Assembly (NCBI GenBank): GCA_019058365.1
Contig: JAHPZE010000005.1
Location: 161,619 to 225,618, forward strand
Length of the DNA: 64,000 nt
Origin: Promethearchaeota archaeon
GTDB lineage: Archaea > Asgardarchaeota > Lokiarchaeia > Sigyniarchaeales > SOKP01
Reading direction: 5' to 3'
Shown here: piece after piece, positions 8,741 to 17,982 of the stretch
Numbering within the stretch: position 1 is the first letter of the stretch
How the letters are laid out: each line of letters opens with the position of its first letter
Made by a program: the position numbers and the translations under genes
The notes under the pieces: model-generated
What the model was told of the DNA's origin: nothing
Databases searched by the model: none
Seen by the model: only the letters and a program-made list of their open reading frames with translations

Positions 8741-10549
8741 TTAAAAACTCTCTTTCTTTACGCGATGTTCTAAAAATTGATTCATCATGCGTGTGAATAG
8801 AAGATATGAGAATGGAAAAGAAATAATCCATAAAAGTATTCCTAATATTTTTGTATTATAGGTTTTTCTTTTTATATTAATAATCTTTGGAATTCTGTAA
8901 TATATTAGCTTTTTTTCATTATTTTTCTCACTCACTATACCTTTTCTATTATATCCTTTTTGGAATTTATTTAGCCTTTGAGGAGCGCGAAAATCCCTAT
9001 AAATCCAAATAAACCAACCAGCAAAATAGTCTTTTGAATTAATAGTTCTAATGGTATAATCTAACACCTGCAATTGCTTTTCTTCGCTAAATTTCACCTG
9101 TTTATCCCAATCAGCATGGAATCCATATTTTGCCCCAGCTCCAAATTCCGTATAAATCCATGGTTTATTAAAAACGGGGGTTCTAATTAAATCTAAAATG
9201 AAACTAATCATCCTTTCATGTGGAAAATACCAACCAAAATAGGAATTAATCGTAGCAATATCCACCGATTTCCTTATTAAATCAGGGATTAATTTCCTAG
9301 AAACAACTGTTACAATCCTAGTATTATCAATCTTTCTTGCTAAATCCATCAAGGATTTGATAAATTTAGAACATGCCATATTATGCAGGGGAACTTCATT
9401 TCCAACGCTCCACCATATCACAGAGGGATGATTGATATCTCGCCAAATTAATTCCTTCAACATATTTGCTGCGGTTTTATATGTTTGAGGATTTTTGAAA
9501 TCACAAGACCAATATACAGGAATTTCTTCAAGTATTAGGATCCCAACCTTATCTGCAATATCGATTAAATCCGCATCATGAGAATAATGAGCTGTTCTAA
9601 TAGCATTAAAACCAAGGGATTTGAAATTCAGAACATCTTCTTTTCGCTTTTCATGGGGAATTGTTCTTCCATAGGGCATATATTCTTCATGTAAACTAAC
9701 ACCTTTCAAAACAATTTTTTCTTTATTTAAAATTAAATTGATTCCATTGATTTCAATTTGGCGTATGCCAAAATGGGTATCAAAAATCAATAATTCTTCA
9801 GTTTTTTGAGAAATATCATAAATTCTTAAATAATATAGATTAGGAGTGTTTGGAGACCATAATTTAGGATTATTTATGATTAAATTAAAATATCCTTTTC
9901 CAGATCTCTCAGGAACGTTTCCTTCATATAAAATATATGTCTTGGTGTCATCAAATATTTGCCATTTCAACGAAATTTCCCCTTTAATATTATAGGAAAC
10001 GTCAATTCTACTCTTTTGCTTTGTGATTAATATAGTTTTGATAGTGACATTATTTAACCTATTCTTATATAAGATTGATAAATCAACGTCCCTGTAGATT
10101 CCACCCCAATTAAACCAATCAAAATAAATCGCTGGTATTTGATCTTTTTTTCTTGTATTATCAATTCGAACGACAAGAAAATTATCTCTTTCTTTAATTA
10201 AATTATTAACAATAAAAGAGAAGGGTGTAAACCCTCCATTATGTTCACCTAAAAATCTACCATTTAACCATACTTTCGAATTATAATTAGTACCTTTAAA
10301 TCTAATTTGATAATCGTTATTTTTAAGATCTTTTTCTTCATTTAATTCAAATTGATAAAAGTGCCAAAAAATGCCTTCAAAGTTCTCAAATCCATTTAAA
10401 AAATTAAAACTTTTAGGAATTTCAATATCCTTTAAATTTTTATCATTAAGATTATAATTTTCTGGAATGTACCATTTATTTTGAATACCAATATTCTCAA
10501 TATCAGATTTGCATTTCCATTTTCCATTAAGAGAAATAGTTTTCATCAA
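8741..10549 (-). CDS. Glycoside hydrolase family 2 enzyme with C-terminal membrane helix
   Basis: The 602-residue protein has GH2 architecture: a sugar-binding jelly-roll (residues about 1-170), an Ig-like domain, then the TIM barrel starting near GVSLHEEYMPYGR. The acid/base residue is Glu385 in WWSVGNEVP and the nucleophile Glu468 in YTEFGAG. FNAIRTAHYSHDADLIDIAD is characteristic of beta-glucuronidase/beta-galactosidase barrels. The last 35 residues contain a hydrophobic helix (ILGILLWIISFPFSYLLF) followed by basic residues. That suggests a tail anchor at the membrane, which is unusual for GH2. No N-terminal signal peptide is evident, so the side of the membrane is unclear. Substrate specificity is not resolved. 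Confidence 0.88.
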   Translation of the reverse strand: MMKTISLNGKWKCKSDIENIGIQNKWYIPENYNLNDKNLKDIEIPKSFNFLNGFENFEGIFWHFYQFELNEEKDLKNNDYQIRFKGTNYNSKVWLNGRFLGEHNGGFTPFSFIVNNLIKERDNFLVVRIDNTRKKDQIPAIYFDWFNWGGIYRDVDLSILYKNRLNNVTIKTILITKQKSRIDVSYNIKGEISLKWQIFDDTKTYILYEGNVPERSGKGYFNLIINNPKLWSPNTPNLYYLRIYDISQKTEELLIFDTHFGIRQIEINGINLILNKEKIVLKGVSLHEEYMPYGRTIPHEKRKEDVLNFKSLGFNAIRTAHYSHDADLIDIADKVGILILEEIPVYWSCDFKNPQTYKTAANMLKELIWRDINHPSVIWWSVGNEVPLHNMACSKFIKSLMDLARKIDNTRIVTVVSRKLIPDLIRKSVDIATINSYFGWYFPHERMISFILDLIRTPVFNKPWIYTEFGAGAKYGFHADWDKQVKFSEEKQLQVLDYTIRTINSKDYFAGWFIWIYRDFRAPQRLNKFQKGYNRKGIVSEKNNEKKLIYYRIPKIINIKRKTYNTKILGILLWIISFPFSYLLFTRMMNQFLEHRVKKESF

Positions 10550-10788
10550 AAGATCCCTACTTTACTAATTAATTCAATTATTTCCAATATGGAATTTATT
10601 ATATCTTACTAAATTTATGATTACTTTTGAAACCTGCCCCCATTTTTACAAAATTTTGTCATTATAAAAATTGCATTTAGGGAGTTATTATTCATCGTTT
10701 AAGATGATATGATCTTAAAGTTTAAAAATAAGGAAGACAGATTAATATTTAAAATATAATTTTATTTAAATCATTTTTAAAACATTAT

Positions 10789-10794
10789 AGGAGG
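10789..10794 (+). promoter_or_regulatory. Strong Shine-Dalgarno site of the histone-fold gene
   Basis: AGGAGG lies 9 nt before the ATG at 10804. Most genes here have no such site, so this suggests high translation of the small histone-like protein. Confidence 0.8.
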
Positions 10795-10803
10795 AATAAA
10801 AAA

Positions 10804-11004
10804 ATGGCTAAAAAAGCAGCAGGTGTTGAGGCTCTTTTTGTAAAAAGTAAAGTCCGAGAATATATTAAAGGTAAAGGATGCAACACAAGTGGGGATTTGA
10901 TTGATGGTCCTGCACTTAACGATGCTATCATTGGTGTTCTCGACAAAGCAATTGGAAGAGCCAAGGCAAATAATAGGAAAACAGTCCAAGAAAAAGATTT
11001 ATAA
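10804..11004 (+). CDS. Single-domain histone-fold protein
   Basis: The 66-residue basic protein reads as one histone fold. VKSKVREYIKGKG forms the first helix, LNDAIIGVLDKAIGRAKAN the long central helix, and NRKTVQEKDL the loop and start of the last helix, where many histones have a KTVxxxD pattern. The AxKxNxRKTVxxxDL ending and VKSKVxEYxK start fit the short DUF1931-like/face-to-face histones of archaea and bacteria better than classical HMf histones. It probably binds DNA and compacts the chromosome. It has a strong ribosome-binding site and a T-rich terminator after the stop, as expected for an abundant protein. Confidence 0.8.
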   Translation: MAKKAAGVEALFVKSKVREYIKGKGCNTSGDLIDGPALNDAIIGVLDKAIGRAKANNRKTVQEKDL

Positions 11005-11013
11005 TCTAAAATT

Positions 11014-11056
11014 TTTAATTTAGTTTTTTTTTCTTAATTCTTCTTTTTATTTTTAC
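11014..11056 (+). terminator. T-rich terminator after the histone-fold gene
   Basis: A run of nine T residues follows the stop codon at 11004 within about 30 nt, and a second T-rich stretch comes next. Archaeal RNA polymerase terminates on such tracts. No hairpin is seen. Confidence 0.55.
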
Positions 11057-11266
11057 TACTATCTATTGGTGAAAATTACTAATTTACTACTCTTTAGACA
11101 TTTAAATTTGTTAAATTAGATTTTATAATTAGCACACATAACCCACTTAAAATAAAGAATAAAAATTCCTACCCAAATCGCCTTATACCTTATCCTCCTT
11201 TTAAAGGAAAAGGAATATTTTATTCTTATTTTATCTCTTCCCTCAAATTATATTATTTTTTTATAC

Positions 11267-11773
11267 TTAAGGAATTTCTTTATCAATAATAAAGAAACCT
11301 GTAGAAAATACGCTTTTTAATCTTTGAAGAGAATCTTTAAGTTTTTTAACGTCTTTATAGGGACCAGATACAGCAATTATTTCTAAACATTTCTTATATT
11401 CTAAATGAACATGCATTGTAGAAATAATAATTTCATGGAAATGATGTTGAATATCATTTTTTAAGATTTCATCAGTTTGTTGGACATTTGCATAGATAGA
11501 TCTTGAGCTATAATCATGATCATGGTGTGTATCATCCAAGTGTTCATGAGAATGCTCATGATTCAGAGTAACATGTTCATGAGCCATCATTATTGTTATA
11601 CATCCTACCACATTTTCAGATACAACAGAAATGTTTTCTTCTTGTATCATAAAAAGATGCATAGCCTTCCGTATAGCATCAGATCTTGAAATTCCTAATT
11701 TATCTCTAAATTCCTCAAATTTATCATATAGATCTTGAGGAAGAGAAACTGTAAAACGTTTGTATTCTTCCAT
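11267..11773 (-). CDS. nikR: Nickel-responsive regulator NikR with His-rich insertion
   Basis: I choose the ATG at 11773 (168 residues) over an upstream TTG. The N-terminal ribbon-helix-helix reads YKRFTVSLPQDLYDKFEEF then GISRSDAIRKAM. The C-terminal ACT-like domain carries the nickel site: His121 and His123 in MHVHL, Cys129 in KKC, and His110 from the partner subunit, with the same spacing as E. coli NikR (76, 87, 89, 95). Between the two domains, residues 65-86 hold a His/Asp-rich insertion (HEHVTLNHEHSHEHLDD) absent from standard NikR. NikR represses nickel uptake genes when nickel is plentiful. The neighbours at 11818-16464 include two nickel-cofactor genes. Confidence 0.92.
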   Translation of the reverse strand: MEEYKRFTVSLPQDLYDKFEEFRDKLGISRSDAIRKAMHLFMIQEENISVVSENVVGCITIMMAHEHVTLNHEHSHEHLDDTHHDHDYSSRSIYANVQQTDEILKNDIQHHFHEIIISTMHVHLEYKKCLEIIAVSGPYKDVKKLKDSLQRLKSVFSTGFFIIDKEIP

Positions 11774-11817
11774 ATTAAACAACAAAATTTAATGAAATTA
11801 AAATAGGATAAAAAAAA

Positions 11818-12552
11818 TTATTTTCTAATTAGGATCGCAATTGGTACACTAGCCTCACGCCACTGAGCGATTTTACCAGAATACTCGAGATCTAGCTTTA
11901 CTCTACCATGATCTCCAATAATCATCATCAATGAATTAGGTCTAAGTTGTTTATAATTACCCAAAATCCACTTATCGGTTCTATTTATCAACTTTTCAAT
12001 CAAATCTTCTGGAGTTCTTTGCTTTAATTGTTGTTGTTGGTTATGCAGATTCTCAAAATCTAAATAATGCATCCAGGAAAGGTGGTGAGTATTTATAACT
12101 TTTGCACTTTCAACCCAAGTACTCATATCTGTATCTTTTGGAATAGATTTTGTTCCTCCATCATATCTATCTAAATCTTTTTTTCTGCCAATAAAACATG
12201 ATGTTTTACCTGCATTGTTTATAGCCTTTAATAAATGAAATCCATTAGGTTCAATATTAAAACCACCATATATTATTTGATGTAATACTCCTAAAGTGTA
12301 AGGGTTCTTAGTGCTTAATAATAACATTACTTCAGAGTTAGTTATCATAAATTGTGGCTTAAGATAAGTAATCTCAAAAAGTCCGAAATTATCTATTAAA
12401 TTTATGCTAATACGTTCGATGCCTTGATATAACTCTAAAATATGTTGAACTGGTTCTGGGATTGTACCATGTGGAGGCTCAATATCTAATAATTTTAGCA
12501 GAGTTGCTGGTAATTGGTTAAGATAAGCCTTAATAGTTTGCAGTTCTGACAT
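11818..12552 (-). CDS. Alkaline-phosphatase-superfamily-like protein, possible metallophosphoesterase
   Basis: The 244-residue protein resembles the alkaline phosphatase/phosphopentomutase superfamily in layout. It has an N-terminal strand with metal-ligand-like Asp (ISINLIDNFGLFE, near residue 54), a later HHLSWMHYLDFENLHNQ block, and a C-terminal MMIIGDHGR motif matching the GDHG metal site. It is shorter than usual and has no obvious Ser/Thr nucleophile after the first Asp. It may therefore be a mutase-like or degenerate member. It lies between nikR (44 nt away, same strand) and the divergent larC. A role in nickel-pincer cofactor metabolism is possible from context only. Confidence 0.6.
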   Translation of the reverse strand: MSELQTIKAYLNQLPATLLKLLDIEPPHGTIPEPVQHILELYQGIERISINLIDNFGLFEITYLKPQFMITNSEVMLLLSTKNPYTLGVLHQIIYGGFNIEPNGFHLLKAINNAGKTSCFIGRKKDLDRYDGGTKSIPKDTDMSTWVESAKVINTHHLSWMHYLDFENLHNQQQQLKQRTPEDLIEKLINRTDKWILGNYKQLRPNSLMMIIGDHGRVKLDLEYSGKIAQWREASVPIAILIRK

Positions 12553-12670
12553 ATCTGTGCCCTAATGTTGAAAATGTAATTTATTTTTTATAATTCTTAA
12601 TATTATTAAAAAGATGATATAATTATAAAATTGTTATTACTTTAACTAATGAGTTTTATACTAATTTTAA

Positions 12671-13969
12671 ATGAAGAATAAAATGAGAATATTATATATT
12701 GATTTACAAAATTCTGGAATTTCTGGAGATATATTTCTAGCGGCTCTTTTAGGATTAGTTCCTGAGTCTAATAAAATTGTGAAAGAATTAGAGGAATTAA
12801 AAAATATTTTACCTGGGGTTTCGAAATTAGAAATTAAATTAGTTAAAGCAGAAATCACTGGAATTCAAGTAAACAAATTAAAAATAGAAATTAAAGAAAC
12901 CAAGGATCACCGGACAGCAACTATTCTTCAAAAAGCTTTAAAGGATTTTTTAGTAAATTCTCAAATTTCTGATTCTGCAAAGGATTATGCGAATAAAGTC
13001 TTGAATTCTTTGATTCTAGCAGAAGCAGAGGTTCATGATGAATTAGCTAAGAATATTCATTTGCACGAACTTAGTTCTGTTGATACTTTAATAGATGTTA
13101 TTGGAGTAGCAACTGCTCTTGATAGATTTAATGCTTTTAATAATAATGATTTAAGGATTTTTTGTAGTAAAATCCCTTTAGGTAGCGGTACTATTAATAC
13201 AAAACATGGCATCTTAGCTATTCCAGCCCCCGCTACTTTAAAGATTTTAGAAAAATCAAATCTAATAACATATGGAGGACCAGTAGAATCTGAACTGACT
13301 ACACCAACTGGAGCAGCATTATTAGCAAATTTAGAACCCCAAATTCTCCAATATCTTCCAGATATGAGAATTTTAAAAACTAATTATAGCACAGGTCAGA
13401 AGATATTTGAAAATTTCCTGAATGTTTTAAGGCTATTTTATGGTGAAGATAAAGAATCAGATTTTTCTAATTTAAACCACCCATTACAAAAATATGTCGA
13501 ACAAGTCACTATATTAGAAACTGATGTCGATGATATATCTGGAGAAATTCTTGGAAATTTTATTTCAACTTTTGAGCATGAAGAAATTTTAGATGTTCAG
13601 ATTTTACCTAGTATTACGAAAAAAAACAGACCCGGACATATCATTAAAGTCCTATGCTATCCAGAATATACTTTTAAGTTTATTAAAAGAATGGTAGAAG
13701 AATTAGGGACACTAGGTGTAAGATTTAACATTATTAACCGTGTTTGCATTAATAGAAGAATTGAAAGAAAAAGTATTGATGTAAATGAAAAAACTTATGA
13801 GATAAACTATAAAATCTCATTTATAGAATCAGAGAAGGGAAAGGAAATGATTAATATCAAGCCAGAATATAAAGATCTAAAAAAAATTAGCGAGGAGACT
13901 GGTATAACTGTAAAAAAAATTCAGCTCTTAGTGAATTCTAAAATAAAACAAATCTACAACAATTTTTAG
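12671..13969 (+). CDS. larC: Nickel-pincer cofactor biosynthesis protein LarC
   Basis: The 432-residue protein matches LarC throughout. The N-terminus has YIDLQNSGISGDIFLAALLGL, then EVHDELAKNIHLHELSSVDT with clustered His, then PLGSGTINTKHGILAIPAPAT and ELTTPTGAALLANL. The C-terminal part carries LETDVDDISGEILG and the VKVLCYPE-like strands of the ferredoxin-like domain. LarC is a CTP-dependent nickel insertase that completes the nickel-pincer nucleotide used by lactate racemase and related enzymes. Start alternatives at codons 1 and 5 (both ATG) cannot be separated. LarB is encoded at 15685; LarE and LarA are not in this window. Confidence 0.9.
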   Translation: MKNKMRILYIDLQNSGISGDIFLAALLGLVPESNKIVKELEELKNILPGVSKLEIKLVKAEITGIQVNKLKIEIKETKDHRTATILQKALKDFLVNSQISDSAKDYANKVLNSLILAEAEVHDELAKNIHLHELSSVDTLIDVIGVATALDRFNAFNNNDLRIFCSKIPLGSGTINTKHGILAIPAPATLKILEKSNLITYGGPVESELTTPTGAALLANLEPQILQYLPDMRILKTNYSTGQKIFENFLNVLRLFYGEDKESDFSNLNHPLQKYVEQVTILETDVDDISGEILGNFISTFEHEEILDVQILPSITKKNRPGHIIKVLCYPEYTFKFIKRMVEELGTLGVRFNIINRVCINRRIERKSIDVNEKTYEINYKISFIESEKGKEMINIKPEYKDLKKISEETGITVKKIQLLVNSKIKQIYNNF

Positions 13970-14043
13970 TCATGAAATTGTACTTTGATAAGAATAATAA
14001 GAAAAAAAAATAGGTAGAAAACAAGTCTCAATGTTATGGCGAT

Positions 14044-14586
14044 TTAATATTTATCAACATTAAACTTGTGTAATATATACTCATCTTCAACCATTTCTTT
14101 TGAAAAAGCTTTTAGTCTCGTAATTTCCTTTTTAATCTCCTTAACATTTCTTAATTTACCCAACTCTTGAAATAATTCGGATGCTTCTTGGAAAGTCTGA
14201 ATACATGTATCAAAGTTTCCCGATACTTCAAGATCTTCAGCTAGAAATACCAATCCTTCTGCAGTTTCTAATTTTTTACCTAATTTTTTCTGTATTTTTA
14301 ATGATTGGTAATGATATTTCATACTTTCAGGATATAGTTTAAAAAGAGAATAAGTTCTTCCTAATGTCCTTAAAACAAGTGCTTCTTCTTCGGGTAAATT
14401 ATTTTCTCTGCAATGTGTTAAAATATCTTCTAGAAATTGAATATATTCAGATTTATTTTTAATTTGCGTTCGATCAATGCGTTCCATTGCTTTTTGGAAG
14501 TTCTCTAAAGTGTTAAGGATATCACCACTTTCAAAAAATTTCTTAGATTTCTCAAAAAGTTCAGTATGATTAATAGATGCGACCAT
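14044..14586 (-). CDS. TPR-repeat protein
   Basis: The 180-residue protein is made of helical hairpins with TPR spacing: LFEKSKKFFESGDILNTLE, EEEALVLRTLGRTYSLF, PESMKYHYQSLKIQKKLG, and ETAEGLVFLAEDLEVSG followed by CIQTFQEASELFQELG. This makes about four tetratricopeptide units with a short Glu-rich end. TPR proteins act as binding scaffolds and no enzymatic motif is present. There is no clear operon partner. The upstream region is AT-rich with no ribosome-binding site. Confidence 0.7.
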   Translation of the reverse strand: MVASINHTELFEKSKKFFESGDILNTLENFQKAMERIDRTQIKNKSEYIQFLEDILTHCRENNLPEEEALVLRTLGRTYSLFKLYPESMKYHYQSLKIQKKLGKKLETAEGLVFLAEDLEVSGNFDTCIQTFQEASELFQELGKLRNVKEIKKEITRLKAFSKEMVEDEYILHKFNVDKY

Positions 14587-14845
14587 CGGGGTCTCAACTA
14601 CTTATTCTTAGATTTTTTTTTTTAGATATTATTAATTGAAAAATAAGTTCAATATTAATTATATTGATTTACCTATTTATAGTTATCTATCTTAAATTAA
14701 AGGACAAGAGATATCAAAAAGGGATAAAACAATGAATAATCTAATCGTTCACTTGAAGTAAAAAATTCATTAAATGAACATTTGATTAAATATATGTTTG
14801 ATTAAATGGACTAGAACAAAAAAAAAAAAAGTAAAGTTAAAATAT

Positions 14846-15520
14846 TTAAAAATTGATTATTCCCGCAATACCCAGTGGTAAAAAGATGGCTAAAAGCACA
14901 ATTCCTATAGCATAGATTATCCCGACTATTTTCACTTTAGACTTTCTATCTGGTAAATCATACACATAAAAAGCTCCTACAAAAAAATACAAGTATCCTA
15001 TTAGAAATATAAGAATTGGATTATACCAATTCCACCACCAATACTCCCATATTAAATAATTTCCTAAATTCAAGAAAATTTCCACAATTACACAGAATAG
15101 TGCAAAACCGATTGCCATCGCCCATCGATTAGGGAGACCAAGTATTTTTTTATTTTTATCATCAGGTAAAAACTTTGCGAAGATTATACCTGCGATAGAA
15201 AACATAAATGCAATTTCAATATTCCACCCAATTAAAATAATATATGCACTTGCTCCAGGCGTAGTCCAAAAAGCGGAGTAATTGGTAAAGACAAATACCA
15301 GTCCATTCCATATTTCATTAATTAAATCTAGACCTAATACAGTTAATCCTGCAAAAATTGTACTCCAATTTCCTGTTTCTCTAGCATTTTTAATTTCTAC
15401 GCCATAAATATATAGTACTATAGCAAGTAATGGAATAACATACCATCCTAATTCAGAATTTAATATTCGAAGATTAGTAAGAGCGTCTAATGAAGCTTGT
15501 GTTGGAGGCATAAAATTCAC
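14846..15520 (-). CDS. Multi-pass membrane protein, unknown
   Basis: The 224-residue protein is mostly hydrophobic, with about six to seven membrane helices: ELGWYVIPLLAIVLYIYGV, a second around IFAGLTVLGLDLINEIW, then AYIILIGWNIEIAFMFSIAG, AMAIGFALFCVIVEIFLNLG, PILIFLIGYLYFFVGAFYV and IVGIIYAIGIVLLAIFLPLG. An aromatic loop (WEYWWWNWYNP) precedes helix five. Polar residues inside helices (Asn-Glu, Glu) could form a transport or cofactor site. I do not recognise the family. It is transcribed in the same direction as larB but 165 nt downstream of it. Confidence 0.6.
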   Translation of the reverse strand: MNFMPPTQASLDALTNLRILNSELGWYVIPLLAIVLYIYGVEIKNARETGNWSTIFAGLTVLGLDLINEIWNGLVFVFTNYSAFWTTPGASAYIILIGWNIEIAFMFSIAGIIFAKFLPDDKNKKILGLPNRWAMAIGFALFCVIVEIFLNLGNYLIWEYWWWNWYNPILIFLIGYLYFFVGAFYVYDLPDRKSKVKIVGIIYAIGIVLLAIFLPLGIAGIINF

Positions 15521-15684
15521 TCTCGATTTATTATTTATATTTTTTTATGATTAATTAAGAGAAATTTAAACCGGAATATATAAATAATTTTACTAATTGG
15601 ATGTACACTAAAGTGAGAAGACTCGATTTTTATCATATTAATGATTCTTAGGAATCTTACAGAATCTTAAGATACGAGTAAAAA

Positions 15685-16464
15685 TTATTCGGCAATTTTA
15701 TTAGCGATAATAGCTGCGGAAGACCCCGCACCAAATCCATTATCAATATTTACAACTAGTAATCCCGGAGAACATGACTGAAGCATAGTAATTAATGCAC
15801 CCTTCCCTTTTTCACCAATCCCATATCCACTTGAGATAGGAACCCCAATGACTGGAACATCTACAAGAGCTGCAACAACACCAGGTAATGTTCCCTCCAT
15901 TCCAGCACATACTATTATTACATGAACTCCTCTCTTTATCATGTCACTTAACGGAGCAAAAATTCGATGAATCCCAGCAATTCCTACATCAAAGCTTGTT
16001 TCAACCTTACATCCCATTGCTTCGGCAATAACTTTCGCCTCAATAGCTACAGGTATATCTGAACTACCTGCAGTAATAATTCCTACCATTCCTCCTTTTT
16101 TTTTAAAACTAAATGAGACTTCTTTAATAACTAGGATTTTCCCTAACTCATATATATCGATTAAAAATTGTTTATCAGTGCTATATTTTTCAAGGATTAA
16201 TTTTTTTTGTGCTTCATGATAGCGTGATATAATTGCGAATTTTTTACGGTCTAAAAGTTTAGAGATAATGTCAATTAGAATTTGAGGATCTTTATTTTGG
16301 GCAAAAATAACTTCGGGTATTCCCGTTCTTGTTTTACGAAAAATATCTAATTTTGCTATATCTCCAACTTCTTCAACTAAATTCGCTTTCAATAATTTTT
16401 CCGCGTCATCTAATGAAATTTTCTTTTCAAGTAATTTTTGTAGAATATCTTTTATCTCAATCAT
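15685..16464 (-). CDS. larB: Nickel-pincer cofactor biosynthesis protein LarB
   Basis: The 259-residue protein has LarB architecture: an N-terminal helical region (KKISLDDAEKLLKANLVEE) followed by a PurE-like carboxylase domain. Clear motifs are VGIITAGSSDIPVAIEA, ETSFDVGIAGIHRIF, VIIVCAGMEGTLPGVVAALV and VPISSGYGIGEKGKGALITM. LarB carboxylates nicotinic acid adenine dinucleotide at C5 and hydrolyses the phosphoanhydride, the first step of nickel-pincer cofactor synthesis. With larC at 12671 and nikR at 11267 it forms a loose nickel block, though the genes are not one operon. Confidence 0.92.
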   Translation of the reverse strand: MIEIKDILQKLLEKKISLDDAEKLLKANLVEEVGDIAKLDIFRKTRTGIPEVIFAQNKDPQILIDIISKLLDRKKFAIISRYHEAQKKLILEKYSTDKQFLIDIYELGKILVIKEVSFSFKKKGGMVGIITAGSSDIPVAIEAKVIAEAMGCKVETSFDVGIAGIHRIFAPLSDMIKRGVHVIIVCAGMEGTLPGVVAALVDVPVIGVPISSGYGIGEKGKGALITMLQSCSPGLLVVNIDNGFGAGSSAAIIANKIAE

Positions 16465-16621
16465 TTAGTTTTTCCTTTAGTTAATAATGATTATATTAAA
16501 ATCAATAAAACTCCATGAATTTTGTATTTTACTAATTTATGAAAAAACATAATAACTACTTAAAATAATTATAAATTACAATTATATTAATTTTAATTCC
16601 TAATCTAAAGTGAAGAAATTT

Positions 16622-17845
16622 ATGAAAATTGACTATACATCTTTCAAAGATGTTAAATTAAAAGGTAAAAAAATCTTAATGCGAGTAGATATCAACTCTA
16701 ATATTGATTTAGAGAAAATGGAAATTAGAGACTCTCCTCGAATCCGAGCACTTGTACCAGCTTTGAATGAATACTTCAAAAAGAGTGCAGTAATTATTTT
16801 AGCTCACCAATCTCGACCTGGAGATAAAGATTTTACTGATTTAGATATACATGCGAAAGAGATACAAAAGCAGCTTGGCCGTCCAGTAAAATTTGTAAAA
16901 GATATTTTTGGTCAAAAAGCTGTTCAAGCAATTAAAGATCTTAAACCAGGAGAAGTACTAGTTCTTGATAATGTTCGAAAATTTGAAGGAGAAATGAAAG
17001 AATATAAAGATTTTTCCGAAGCAGAAAAAACTGAAATGATACAAACTCTTTATCCTCTAGTTGATTATGTTATTGTTGACGCTTTTGGTGCTGCTCATCG
17101 AGCGCACGCATCTATAGTAGGGTGGCCAAAGATGATGGCAGGACCAATAACTGATGAAGAGTTATATGCTTTAAAAAAAATAATGCAAGAACCTGAAAAG
17201 CCTATGGCAATGTTAATAGGTGGAGCAAAAGCAATAGATAAATTTAAAGCAATGAAATATAATTTTGATAATGAAAAATTGGATTACGCCTTATGTTCAG
17301 GATTGACTGCGATTTTAATTTTTGAAGCTTTAGGAAAAAATATGGGAGAACCAAACCATAAAATAATCGCTGAAGATTTAGAAGCAAATAAAGATATGAT
17401 AATAGATACATATGAAAAATATAAAGAAAAAATTATTCTTCCAGTAGATTTAATTATCGATGATAATGGTAATAGAAAAACTATCGGAATAGACGAAGCG
17501 GGTACTTATAATACAACAACAGGTGATATTGGCCAAAAAACAGTTGACAAATTTAATGAAATCCTCATGAAGTGCAAAACCATTATCGCAAATGGTCCAC
17601 CAGGAATTTTTGAGAAAGAAGTATTTAGAAAATCCACAAATGAAATTATAGATACTATGGTTACTGCTACTAAGAAAAATAAGGCTCTTACAATAATAGG
17701 GGGCGGTGAAATGGGTGCTGCAGCTTCAATGGCCGGTAAAGCAGATGGTGTTTCATTTATTTCGACAGCAGGAGGAGCAATGCTCGAAATTCTTTCTGGA
17801 AACGATTTACCAATGATTAGAGCTTTACGAGAGAAAAAATTATAA
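16622..17845 (+). CDS. pgk: Phosphoglycerate kinase
   Basis: The protein is about 407 residues from the ATG at 16622; a GTG at 16610 would add four residues. It shows the archaeal PGK pattern: KILMRVDINSNI for substrate binding, RALVPALNEY and LAHQSRPG, VLDNVRKFEGE, VDAFGAAHRAHASI, and the nucleotide-binding TIIANGPPGIFEKE and TIIGGGEMGAA near the C-terminus. It interconverts 1,3-bisphosphoglycerate and 3-phosphoglycerate with ADP/ATP in central carbon flow. The gene stands alone between larB and tRNA-Val. A T-rich tract follows the stop. Confidence 0.95.
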   Translation: MKIDYTSFKDVKLKGKKILMRVDINSNIDLEKMEIRDSPRIRALVPALNEYFKKSAVIILAHQSRPGDKDFTDLDIHAKEIQKQLGRPVKFVKDIFGQKAVQAIKDLKPGEVLVLDNVRKFEGEMKEYKDFSEAEKTEMIQTLYPLVDYVIVDAFGAAHRAHASIVGWPKMMAGPITDEELYALKKIMQEPEKPMAMLIGGAKAIDKFKAMKYNFDNEKLDYALCSGLTAILIFEALGKNMGEPNHKIIAEDLEANKDMIIDTYEKYKEKIILPVDLIIDDNGNRKTIGIDEAGTYNTTTGDIGQKTVDKFNEILMKCKTIIANGPPGIFEKEVFRKSTNEIIDTMVTATKKNKALTIIGGGEMGAAASMAGKADGVSFISTAGGAMLEILSGNDLPMIRALREKKL

Positions 17846-17854
17846 TAATTGAAT

Positions 17855-17880
17855 CTTTCTATTTTTTTATTTTTTTTTTA
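17855..17880 (+). terminator. T-rich terminator after pgk
   Basis: Two long T runs interrupted by single A residues follow the pgk stop within 35 nt. This is a typical archaeal termination tract without a hairpin. Confidence 0.55.
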
Positions 17881-17982
17881 TCACGAATTTATACTAGAAC
17901 TCAATAATTTTAATAAAATATTTATTTTTTAATATTATAAATTACTTACGAGTAATTGTATTATTCATTAAATTATACAAAA

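Noticed and set aside
10777..10989. 70-codon ORF antisense to the histone-fold gene
   Set aside because: Shadow of a gene with strong homology and a strong ribosome-binding site on the plus strand.
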